Below are positions 1 through 7,380 of a stretch of DNA of 64,000 nt, one piece after another. Where the stretch lies: positions 1 to 64,000 of the forward strand of contig DAOUGD010000191.1 of the NCBI GenBank assembly GCA_034429475.1, in the 5' to 3' direction. The DNA is from JAKQHY01 sp034429475. Lineage in GTDB: Bacteria; Chloroflexota; Anaerolineae; B4-G1; SLSP01. The notes beneath the pieces are model-generated. The model was not told where the DNA came from. It saw nothing but the letters and a program-made list of their open reading frames with translations, and did no database searches. A program made the translations under genes and the position numbers. How positions within the stretch are numbered: the first letter of the stretch is position 1; every line of letters starts with the position of its first letter.

Positions 1-59
1 CCCGTCAGCGCCGTCTCCGTCCGCATGAAAAGTTGCTTGAGTTCCGTGCTCAGTTCCAT
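1..59 (-). CDS. Start of an unidentified gene, truncated by the window edge
   Basis: An AGGAGG Shine-Dalgarno site lies 6 nt before an ATG at 59 on the minus strand, followed by 19 open codons beginning MELSTELKQLF that run off the left edge. The strong ribosome site is the main evidence. Nineteen residues are too few to name the protein. The opening is loosely reminiscent of some bacterial transposases, and a transposase remnant lies just upstream, but that is a guess. Confidence 0.45.
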   Translation of the reverse strand, partial: MELSTELKQLFMRTETALT

Positions 60-242
60 ACCGTTCCTCCTGGTCATCATGGGAGAGAGTGTACCCGATT
101 TTGGGATGATTTAAATTCTGGAAACGCCTAAACGCCGTCCTCGACGTTCAAGGCCGCGTAAGGAATGGTAAAGAAATAGTTCCCTCATTTCAGAGTATTC
201 TTTCGGCATAGCTCAAAGTCCAGGGGAGTCAGTTTGACAGAA

Positions 243-450
243 TCAGGATTTTGACCCAAACCCCAGAAAAGCGAAAAGGTCTGAGATAGCTGGTCCGCCA
301 GCCAATTCCAGGGGGATGGCGCCCACCTGCGGGCCACGCACAAAGCGATGGGCGTTATGATAAAATCGGAAGAGTTCCAGAAAGCCATAAGCGACCTGCT
401 TGCGGCCGTTCAAATACGGGCGCAGCAACTGTTTTGCCAAGTGTCAAACT
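243..450 (-). pseudogene. Transposase C-terminal remnant
   Basis: A roughly 65-codon minus-strand open frame reads LRPYLNGRKQVAYGF, then LELFRFYHNAHRF and PLELAG before its stop. This pattern is typical of the C-terminal end of DDE-type IS transposases (family knowledge, from memory). An in-frame TGA lies a few codons upstream, and no catalytic core or terminal inverted repeats are visible, so it is a broken relic. It marks past insertion-sequence activity at the edge of the cluster. The exact IS family cannot be given. Confidence 0.5.
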
Positions 451-560
451 GATTCTGAGCCATGCCGAAAACAGCTACTCAAAAGCGGGGAGTCGCAACC
501 GACAACGTCTGCTGATTCTGAGCGCGGTCTTTGAGTTGCCTGCGATGGGGTATTACAAGA

Positions 561-595
561 CAGAGAGCGTCAGGGGGATTCCCTGACGCTCTCTG
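561..595 (-). terminator. Perfect hairpin after the radical SAM gene, probable intrinsic terminator
   Basis: CAGAGAGCGTCAGGG (561-575) and its exact complement (581-595) form a 15-bp stem with a 5-nt loop. On the minus strand it is followed by TCTTGTAAT, a weak U-rich tract. It begins 18 bp after the radical SAM stop, where a terminator for the leftward operon is expected. It could also act in both directions. Confidence 0.65.
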
Positions 596-613
596 CCTAA
601 ACAACCGGCTCAA

Positions 614-1879
614 TCATCCCGATTTGGGGCATGAAACTTGATCCCTTATGGGCGTTTCTGCAAGGGAGAGGGCTTGCTCTTTATGTTGAAGACGTAACAT
701 CTCCAACCGCGCGACTTCAGGCAGAAGAGTTTGATAAATAGCACAATAAGGCGATTTAGCATAGTAGCTCCCGGCAAACCACTGTGCCTGCAACGGACAC
801 CCACCGCCGCACGCATAGCGCCACTCGCAATCGCGGCACGCTTCTTTTGCGTCTACGATGGGGTTACATAATCCAATATCGCTGGCGCGACAGGTAGCCA
901 GAGGATCAGGATCATGATAATCCGTGACTGGATGGGCCATATCCATTTGACATTTAGCAACACGGCCTTGCGTATCAAAGGCCAGGTAGCTTTGCCCGGC
1001 GCTACAGGTACGCAAATGTGGGCCGGACAGATTGGCGCGATCTGCCAGCGAAGCCAGCATACTACGATTGGGCAAGTTGCCCTCAATGACTTTGTAAGCG
1101 GCTAACATTCCATCAATGATGCGATCGTCGTCCAGATGTAGGTCGGATTGACAATTCGATTTACCGTGCTCCCGATAAAAGTTCAGGCTGAATGGCAGAT
1201 CGCGCTCCAATACCCAGTCCACCGTCTCTGCCAGACCCGCTGCATTGCGGCTGCTGACAGTCACAGAGATTTCCGGCTCAAGGCCACTGGCCAACGCAAT
1301 CCCCACAGCGCGCGCGACTTCTACGAAAGAGTCGCGCCCGTCGGCGTAGTGCCGCTGGCAATCGTGCATCGCGCCCACACCGTCCAGCGAAATCATCAGC
1401 CTTAACCCCACAGCCTGCATCGCATCCACCATCGCCGAGGTCAGCAATGTTCCGTTGCTCAATACGATGCCGGCCAGCGCGATCCCGTGCCGCGCAGCCT
1501 GGGCCTGGGCATAACGATGCAGTTCAAAAACGAGGGGGAAGCGCAACAGCGGTTCCCCGCCCGCGTACTTGAGCTTGACGGCGCGATAGCCATGGGTCGC
1601 AGCAGAGCGGAAAATCGCGTCAATCGCCGCGCGTCCCACCGCCGGGGACATATCGGCAGCGGCGTGCGCGGTGTAGCAATAATCACAGCGCAGGTTGCAA
1701 CGGTCGGTGATGTGGAGCCAGGCGGAGAGAACCAGCGGCGTTTCTACCGGTGTGGCAGGCGCAATTTGGCCGAGGGTGGGCAGCCAGGTGGTCGGTAAAG
1801 CGACGGCGCAGGCGCAGTCACAGCCACAGTCGCATTGGCCGGTGAGGGCGTGAAAGACAGGAGAAAAAGTTTCCGACAT
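614..1879 (-). CDS. Radical SAM/SPASM enzyme with a Cys-rich N-terminus
   Basis: The protein has 421 residues. The radical SAM cluster motif CNLRCDYCY places Cys at 61, 65 and 68, followed by a GGEP motif at about 107-110. The C-terminus carries a SPASM-type auxiliary cluster region (Cys292, 310, 348, 351, 357, 361 and 379, with CxxCxxxxxCxxxC spacing). Such enzymes modify peptides or proteins, for example RiPP precursors or sulfatases, by radical chemistry. The substrate is unknown here. Unusually, residues 16-24 alternate Cys with Asp, Gly or Ala (five Cys in nine residues) before the catalytic domain. The gene starts 5 nt after the stop of the STAND-TPR gene, so it belongs to the caspase operon and is its last gene. 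No separate precursor peptide gene was seen nearby. Confidence 0.88.
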   Translation of the reverse strand: MSETFSPVFHALTGQCDCGCDCACAVALPTTWLPTLGQIAPATPVETPLVLSAWLHITDRCNLRCDYCYTAHAAADMSPAVGRAAIDAIFRSAATHGYRAVKLKYAGGEPLLRFPLVFELHRYAQAQAARHGIALAGIVLSNGTLLTSAMVDAMQAVGLRLMISLDGVGAMHDCQRHYADGRDSFVEVARAVGIALASGLEPEISVTVSSRNAAGLAETVDWVLERDLPFSLNFYREHGKSNCQSDLHLDDDRIIDGMLAAYKVIEGNLPNRSMLASLADRANLSGPHLRTCSAGQSYLAFDTQGRVAKCQMDMAHPVTDYHDPDPLATCRASDIGLCNPIVDAKEACRDCEWRYACGGGCPLQAQWFAGSYYAKSPYCAIYQTLLPEVARLEMLRLQHKEQALSLAETPIRDQVSCPKSG

Positions 1880-1884
1880 AATTT

Positions 1885-4635
1885 TTAGTCCTTGGCGCTG
1901 AGTTTAATCTCGATTTCACACACGTCGCACATACTGATGAGCAGGTCCGCTTGCATCATACCGAGCCTTTCATTTTGCCAATGTTCACGGAACGCCTGAC
2001 ACCACGCCAGGGCGCGTTCTGGTTCGCCGATGGTGGCCAGGTCAATGATACGCTTGGCTAACCAATCCACTTCTCCCTGGAAATCGGTAAGGCGCGCGTA
2101 GCCTCCCAACCGACTTCCCAGCAGAGTGAATGCCTCCTTATAATGCGTGAAAGCCTGTTCATATTGTTTTTCGTAGAAGGACACATCCGCTAATGTACGC
2201 AACATACGACCATGGTGATGGTCAAATCCGTAGCCTTGTTTGAGCAGAGCTTCCAGTTCCGCGGCTTTCGCGCGGATTTTTTCGGGATATGCTAGGTCTT
2301 GCAGTCCTGTAGCCTTCCAACGGTCGAAATAGAGTTCAGCATAGCCCACCAGGTTATTGACTTGGGTACGCACGTCGTGAATTTCCAATGCCAGTTGATC
2401 GCTGGTACGAAATTGTGCTTCGGCGGCGTCCCATTGGTCTTGGTTCCAATAGACACAGCCCAGAACGTGATAGGTCCAGGGCTTCTCTCTTTTAATATCG
2501 TACTGAAGGCTTTTCTGTAAGTCTCTTTCTGCTACTGTATAATCCCTCAACAGCCGATATACAGCACCACGGCGACTGTAGAGGCGCGCCAACCAGATCA
2601 GGTCGTTTTCGCGTTCAAAGTACCGTTGCGCTTGATTATACTGCTCGATAGCCTGGTTGTAATGGCCTTGATTGCGATAAACTTCACCAATGGTGGTGAG
2701 CGTTGTGCCAATTGCGCGTTGCAAATCTAAGTCTTTGTAAATACTTAGGGCCTTGAGACAATATTTCAACGCTCCACGATACCGGCCTTGCAGTGACCAT
2801 ACATAGCCCATGCTGTTCAAAATCGCCGCGATTTGTTCAGGTTTCTTGGTAATGAACAAGGCTTGTTTGTAATATTTGAAAGCATCGTCAACCCGGCGCA
2901 TCTCGCGGGTAACACGACCAAGATTGCTCAACATTTGGCCTTTCCAGTTTTTTAACTCATCTGGATAATGCTCGCACATCTCCAAGGCTTTTTCATATTG
3001 TTTGAGCGCATTCAACAAGGAATGGGCAAGCTCATAACTTCTACCGGAGAGAGTTAGCAAATCCAAACGTTGGCCAACTTTCAATTCGGTGTCCAGCAGC
3101 GCCGTGGCTAAGGCTTGTGCTTCATCAAATTGCCCGATGTCGTTGAGATAACGAATTTTGCGGCTGTAGAAAGTGTATTTGAGATCTGGTGAAACAGTAT
3201 CGAAGTCGTAAGGCTGCATTTGTCGGTAGAGCAATTCCCGCCGGTCAAAATTGTAAGCGCGGGTGGCCTCATCAAACAGACGGGCGAAGGTTTCTACACC
3301 TTGCACGATGTCCAAAAATACGGTGTGTTGTAGAAGGCTTTCTTGTACCACGCTCAATTCGCGTTCCAAGGTTTGGCGGTACAGAGAGTTGATGAGTTCG
3401 AGTTCCGCTTCTTCAGCCGATGGCTGCCCTTCTTGCGACTTTAAAGACGCTTGTATTTGCGTAATTTGCGCTTTGAGGGAATTTTCTTGTTGCGTCAAAT
3501 AAGCGATTGCAATCTCACTATATTCTCGGCGACGGTCATCATCTGGGTCCACTTCAGGCCAGATGTAGATTTCAACCATCCGACACATTTCATCATGCAG
3601 GGTTATCCGGCCATCGGGTAACTGCTTAACAAAAATGTAGGTTTGAGCATCCTGAAACAGGTTTTCAGCATCCGCAAGCGACAAATGAAGCAAACTGGCT
3701 ACCATATCTACCGAAAAAGGGTAGTGTATGTACGCCATCGCTAAAATCAACCTGTCCATCCGGCGACGCATACCAGCGATGGACATAACTAATTGTCGCT
3801 CAAATTCCTGCCGTTTTTCCAATTTCTCGCCGGGGGATAAATCAGCGAGCTGTGTCGCGTCGTATTCTGTCAACCATGGCAAAGGAATATTACGTGCGAG
3901 CCATTCAACGGCCAGGTCTATTAAGATAGGACGTCCCTGAGCGAGAAGCAATAGGTTATCCACCAGATCCGGTGCCAAAGTGATGGGCAGGGATTGTTGT
4001 TTGGCTTCCAGATATTGCGCGCTTGACGCTGGTGATAAGTCTTTGAGTTCAACAAACCGAATTTCATCACTTTGGTTCGACGCTATCCATTGGAGCAGGG
4101 CTGAGTTGTCACGCCCGACTAAAATCCAGACCACATTTTTGCCTTGCTGTATCCAGTCAAATAAATACCCGACGTTCAATTGCAGTTTCTCGGTAGTGTC
4201 TACCAGCATAATCGCGCGCCGCTGCCGGGTAGCTTCGTTGAGGCATTTCACAAACGCCTCATTGTTTTCTTTCTCAACTTCTTGCAATCGCGCGTAATGG
4301 ACGCCGGCTTTTTCATATTGCTGATAGTTAAGCAATCCCCGCAAATAGGGCTTAAAAAACTGCACCCCTAACATTTGGGCAATGCGACGCCCCACATTTT
4401 GCGGAATAAGGTTGGCGCGGTCATCAAAGTCGAGAATATCAGTAACGCATAGGTCTAACTCACGTTCTATAGCCGTATCTCTGTAACGATGCTGGATTTC
4501 CTGCAATAGTCGCGTCTTGCCGACGCCTCCCTCGGCCTGGACGCCGATGATACAGCGGACATTTCGGACGTGGATTACTTGATCTATAAGAGTCAGTTCT
4601 TTTTCGCGGTCAATGAAAGGAATTATAGTGGCCAT
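1885..4635 (-). CDS. STAND-type NTPase with C-terminal TPR repeats
   Basis: The ATG at 4635 is chosen because GGAG lies 6 nt upstream; an upstream in-frame start would add 23 residues. The product has 916 residues. A P-loop (EGGVGKT, about 35-41) sits near the N-terminus, followed by a Walker B-like hydrophobic strand (IMLVDTTE) and a GRP motif in place of the usual STAND GxP. The C-terminal half has repeated TPR units (for example YNQAIEQYNQAQRYF). This is the standard layout of signal-transducing STAND ATPases, which oligomerise on sensing a trigger through the TPR superstructure. Unlike the next gene upstream it lacks the adaptor module shared in this locus. It lies between the caspase/AAA pair and the radical SAM gene, on the same strand. 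Confidence 0.8.
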   Translation of the reverse strand: MATIIPFIDREKELTLIDQVIHVRNVRCIIGVQAEGGVGKTRLLQEIQHRYRDTAIERELDLCVTDILDFDDRANLIPQNVGRRIAQMLGVQFFKPYLRGLLNYQQYEKAGVHYARLQEVEKENNEAFVKCLNEATRQRRAIMLVDTTEKLQLNVGYLFDWIQQGKNVVWILVGRDNSALLQWIASNQSDEIRFVELKDLSPASSAQYLEAKQQSLPITLAPDLVDNLLLLAQGRPILIDLAVEWLARNIPLPWLTEYDATQLADLSPGEKLEKRQEFERQLVMSIAGMRRRMDRLILAMAYIHYPFSVDMVASLLHLSLADAENLFQDAQTYIFVKQLPDGRITLHDEMCRMVEIYIWPEVDPDDDRRREYSEIAIAYLTQQENSLKAQITQIQASLKSQEGQPSAEEAELELINSLYRQTLERELSVVQESLLQHTVFLDIVQGVETFARLFDEATRAYNFDRRELLYRQMQPYDFDTVSPDLKYTFYSRKIRYLNDIGQFDEAQALATALLDTELKVGQRLDLLTLSGRSYELAHSLLNALKQYEKALEMCEHYPDELKNWKGQMLSNLGRVTREMRRVDDAFKYYKQALFITKKPEQIAAILNSMGYVWSLQGRYRGALKYCLKALSIYKDLDLQRAIGTTLTTIGEVYRNQGHYNQAIEQYNQAQRYFERENDLIWLARLYSRRGAVYRLLRDYTVAERDLQKSLQYDIKREKPWTYHVLGCVYWNQDQWDAAEAQFRTSDQLALEIHDVRTQVNNLVGYAELYFDRWKATGLQDLAYPEKIRAKAAELEALLKQGYGFDHHHGRMLRTLADVSFYEKQYEQAFTHYKEAFTLLGSRLGGYARLTDFQGEVDWLAKRIIDLATIGEPERALAWCQAFREHWQNERLGMMQADLLISMCDVCEIEIKLSAKD

Positions 4636-4727
4636 ATATATCTCCAGTATTTCAGAATATTGGATCACTAATTGGTATAGAGGTTCAGATAATGATTTTG
4701 ACACTTGTCTTAGGTTTTACGCTCAAC

Positions 4728-6278
4728 TTAGCATAACTTTGTCCAAAACTTTATCTGATTGTCTATAGTAGGGTCAAAAGTTTCAATAACTTGAAGTAGT
4801 TTCTGATAAGGTTGATCAGTATAATGGTCTTCGCGTAAATAGTAGTTGATAGTGAATTGAAATTCCCAATCCATTCCTATTCGATGCTTCAGAGATTTTT
4901 TGGCAAAATCAACATCATTTTCATGCTCAAGGTAAGTACGCATAACACTCGGAAAAACTTGTTCCCAGAAAACGCTCCGTATCTGGGCGCGGTGTTCTGG
5001 AGTATGAATAGCGCCAATTGAGGCTTGCAAGCTTTGAAACAAATATTCTATTACCCATATCTCTGGCTCACGTCTAGCTTGTTGTAAGCCTTCAAGATGT
5101 AATCTTCCCGCCTCTGCACACAAATTCGCATAATTCTCTTTATTCTGTAACCATAGAACCAACAAACGACGGACGATAGTATTCAATATCCAGGGACCTT
5201 GCCGATCAAAAAGGTAAGTTGCAGTCAATCGGTCTTGCCAAGATGACGGGGTGCCCGTAGTAATTTTGTGATATTCTAACAACTTCCCTAATAACCCAAG
5301 ATCTAAGCGACGAAAAAGGCTCAACCCTGCAATAAAACCTCGTTCATTCTCATCATTAGCTCGAAGCCCAGTGTAAATTCCTTCAAGAACAACATCTCGT
5401 TCTTTAATCCAGTATTGTAACAATTTGTCATACTCCCAGTGTTGCTCTTGATAAATTTTGGAAGCAGATGCCAAACTTGCCGGATGTCCCCCGGTTAGAT
5501 AAGTTAGATCTGCAGCAATCTCCTTGGCATTGGATATTCCAGGATACGCCTTATTAACATAGTCACAAACTATCGAGCAAGGAAATAATGTTAGTGTCAT
5601 AACCTTAAGTGGTAAGTTTGTTTCTTTATAGGGTTTTGTCATAGCCAAATGCCGCCCTGCAAACACCGCTCGCAATGGAGTTATGGCATTGGGATTCGCG
5701 CTTAATGTGCGATAAAGATTAGGAACAAAGTTATCGATCAAATCTTGAAATACTCTTAAATTAGGTTCATCCCCAAAGTCAAAAAACAACATTACCTTTG
5801 GTTTATTCGTAATAACAACACCTAGACGCTCTCCATAAGATTTTTCTTCGGATTCAGATGGAAGTTGCACACCGAACTGAGTAACCAAGGTTTCTGCTAT
5901 CGAAGATATTAAAGTATTCTGATGAACCGATACATACGCGCATGACCAGCCATTATCCTTAAAAAGCTGTTGCAATTCTTGTAATAGCCAAGTCTTCCCA
6001 TATCCAGCAGGAGCATCTACCAAGTAATATATAGGTGGGGAGTCAATTTGATTGATTTCATCCTTGCGATTGACAAACAGAGTAAGTGCCTCCGAGCCAG
6101 ATTCAAGAAGACTAAATTTCTTTTCAAGCTTCTTGACATCAGCGCGTTTTGAATCTAAATTCAACTTTAGATCATGCGGTATAGTAAGTGAAGTATAGCC
6201 TGCGGCTTGTACTTCAAACACTTGAAGCGCTTCTCGCGCCATCTCAAGTTGTTTTTGCAAGCTCTCAAGAGTGTCCAT
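4728..6278 (-). CDS. AAA/STAND ATPase with N-terminal adaptor module
   Basis: The start ATG at 6278 overlaps the caspase stop codon (TAATG), which fixes the start and implies translational coupling. The protein has 516 residues. Residues 3-60 are a coiled-coil-like adaptor (QAAGYTSLTIP at 24-34) nearly repeated in the caspase and in the ATPase at 11816-13327. The P-loop is at about 89-96 (APAGYGKT), then a Walker B-like strand (VMLFFDFGDE) and a TGGHP motif of STAND/AAA_16 proteins. The adaptor probably recruits this ATPase to the caspase, as effector-associated domains do in described caspase/STAND conflict systems. The gene is visibly AT-richer than most neighbours, which hints at later acquisition. 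Confidence 0.8.
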   Translation of the reverse strand: MDTLESLQKQLEMAREALQVFEVQAAGYTSLTIPHDLKLNLDSKRADVKKLEKKFSLLESGSEALTLFVNRKDEINQIDSPPIYYLVDAPAGYGKTWLLQELQQLFKDNGWSCAYVSVHQNTLISSIAETLVTQFGVQLPSESEEKSYGERLGVVITNKPKVMLFFDFGDEPNLRVFQDLIDNFVPNLYRTLSANPNAITPLRAVFAGRHLAMTKPYKETNLPLKVMTLTLFPCSIVCDYVNKAYPGISNAKEIAADLTYLTGGHPASLASASKIYQEQHWEYDKLLQYWIKERDVVLEGIYTGLRANDENERGFIAGLSLFRRLDLGLLGKLLEYHKITTGTPSSWQDRLTATYLFDRQGPWILNTIVRRLLVLWLQNKENYANLCAEAGRLHLEGLQQARREPEIWVIEYLFQSLQASIGAIHTPEHRAQIRSVFWEQVFPSVMRTYLEHENDVDFAKKSLKHRIGMDWEFQFTINYYLREDHYTDQPYQKLLQVIETFDPTIDNQIKFWTKLC

Positions 6279-7306
6279 TATTGTCCCCCTTGCGCCAAAC
6301 AATCCCTCAACTTCTGCTCCAACCCCTCAACCTTCCTCCGCTGTTCCTCAACCTCTATTTGCAAATGCGCCGGAATAGTCAGTGCAGTAAAACCGGCAGC
6401 CTGCACTTCCAAAATATTCAACGACCGGCGCGCCATCGCAAGTTGTTGTTTGAGGCTTTCACACTCGTTCATTTCACTACCATCCTTCGTTGTTGTATCT
6501 TCAGTGATGGGCGACGGTGGGACTGGTGGCGGCGTTTCTTGCGTTTTAATCGCCACCACAAAATCCTCCGTCGCGGCCTTGATCCACGGTGTCTGCGTGC
6601 GGCCCTCCGGCAACTTGTATGCCTTGACCTTCTTTGCCGCATACTGGTACAGGTCAATGATGCTCACCTCACCCGCGTCATCGGCGGCCGCGCCACGCAA
6701 GCCTTCCAGCAAGTAGTGTGTGAACAGGCCGTTGCGCATATCCTTCAGTTCCCAGGAAACCTCATCCGGTTTGCAAGAAGCAACAATAACGCGCCCTTCG
6801 CCGTCTGCCAGTCGCTCATATTGCTTCGGCGAAAGCCCGGCTTTCATCTGGTATTCGGCCTCTTTGATCTCGCCCACCCCGCCGGAATGGCAGGCGTCGA
6901 AGAACACGACGACTTTTTTGGCTTTGAGCGCGTGCAAGGCTGTGCTGAATTCATCGCTGGAAATGGCCGAGTCCCGAAGGTTGTAGGAATCCGTTTCGAC
7001 CGGGCATAAGTACTCGCCGGGATCAAAACCGCCGACCCGCTGCGCGCCGTGACCGGAGAAGAAGATGACAACGGTATCGTCCTGCGTTGCCCGACGCGCC
7101 AACCATTCCAGCCTGGCGTTGATGGCGGCTTTGGTGGCCTGGGCGTCGGTCAGTGCCACCACCTGCGCGGGGGGATAGCCGCACTGCTGGACCAAAAGGT
7201 TGGCGATATCCTGGGCGTCAGTGGGGGATTTTGCCAGAGGGGATAGGCGCTTATAGGCGCCTATCCCTATCGTTAGTGCATAACCGGCTTCGAACTCGTT
7301 TGTCAT
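6278..7306 (-). CDS. Caspase-like (C14) peptidase with C-terminal adaptor module
   Basis: The protein has 342 residues, with GGAGG 4 nt before the ATG. Residues 8-255 form a caspase/metacaspase-type peptidase. The catalytic His86 lies in FFSGHGAQ and Cys139 in FFDACHSGG. A Pro-rich linker follows, then a C-terminal module (about 283-340, QAAGFTALTIP) shared with the ATPases at 4728-6278 and 11816-13327. Bacterial caspases of this kind act as effectors of cell suicide or conflict signalling when activated by STAND ATPases (family knowledge). A promoter-like sequence lies just upstream, so this gene probably heads a four-gene unit: caspase, ATPase, STAND-TPR, radical SAM. The substrate is unknown. 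Confidence 0.9.
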   Translation of the reverse strand: MTNEFEAGYALTIGIGAYKRLSPLAKSPTDAQDIANLLVQQCGYPPAQVVALTDAQATKAAINARLEWLARRATQDDTVVIFFSGHGAQRVGGFDPGEYLCPVETDSYNLRDSAISSDEFSTALHALKAKKVVVFFDACHSGGVGEIKEAEYQMKAGLSPKQYERLADGEGRVIVASCKPDEVSWELKDMRNGLFTHYLLEGLRGAAADDAGEVSIIDLYQYAAKKVKAYKLPEGRTQTPWIKAATEDFVVAIKTQETPPPVPPSPITEDTTTKDGSEMNECESLKQQLAMARRSLNILEVQAAGFTALTIPAHLQIEVEEQRRKVEGLEQKLRDCLAQGGQ

Positions 7307-7333
7307 TTGTCCTCCAAAAGATGTGCTTCTACA

Positions 7334-7361
7334 AGTATAGCATTATTTTTGCTGTATTCAA
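7334..7361 (-). promoter_or_regulatory. Predicted sigma70-type promoter of the caspase operon
   Basis: On the minus strand, TTGAAT (7361-7356), a 16-bp AT-rich spacer and TATACT (7339-7334) match -35 and -10 consensus at 4/6 and 5/6 positions. The -10 box ends 27 bp before the caspase ATG, inside a 74-bp gap. It is the best promoter-like site seen in the intergenic gaps examined by eye. Not tested experimentally. Confidence 0.45.
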
Positions 7362-7380
7362 GAAAATGAAAAAGTTGATA

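Larger units (their letters stand above)
60..613. other. Gene-poor stretch at the left end of the cluster
   Basis: About 550 bp without an intact gene. It holds a decayed transposase C-terminus, a perfect 15-bp-arm hairpin that looks like the terminator of the radical SAM gene, and the ribosome site of the next gene. Nothing else was recognised. This is the only long break in the cluster and probably its downstream boundary. Confidence 0.6.

Noticed and set aside
185..388. Small gene in another frame beside the transposase remnant
   Set aside because: It is a shifted frame over the same remnant, without a ribosome site or known motif.
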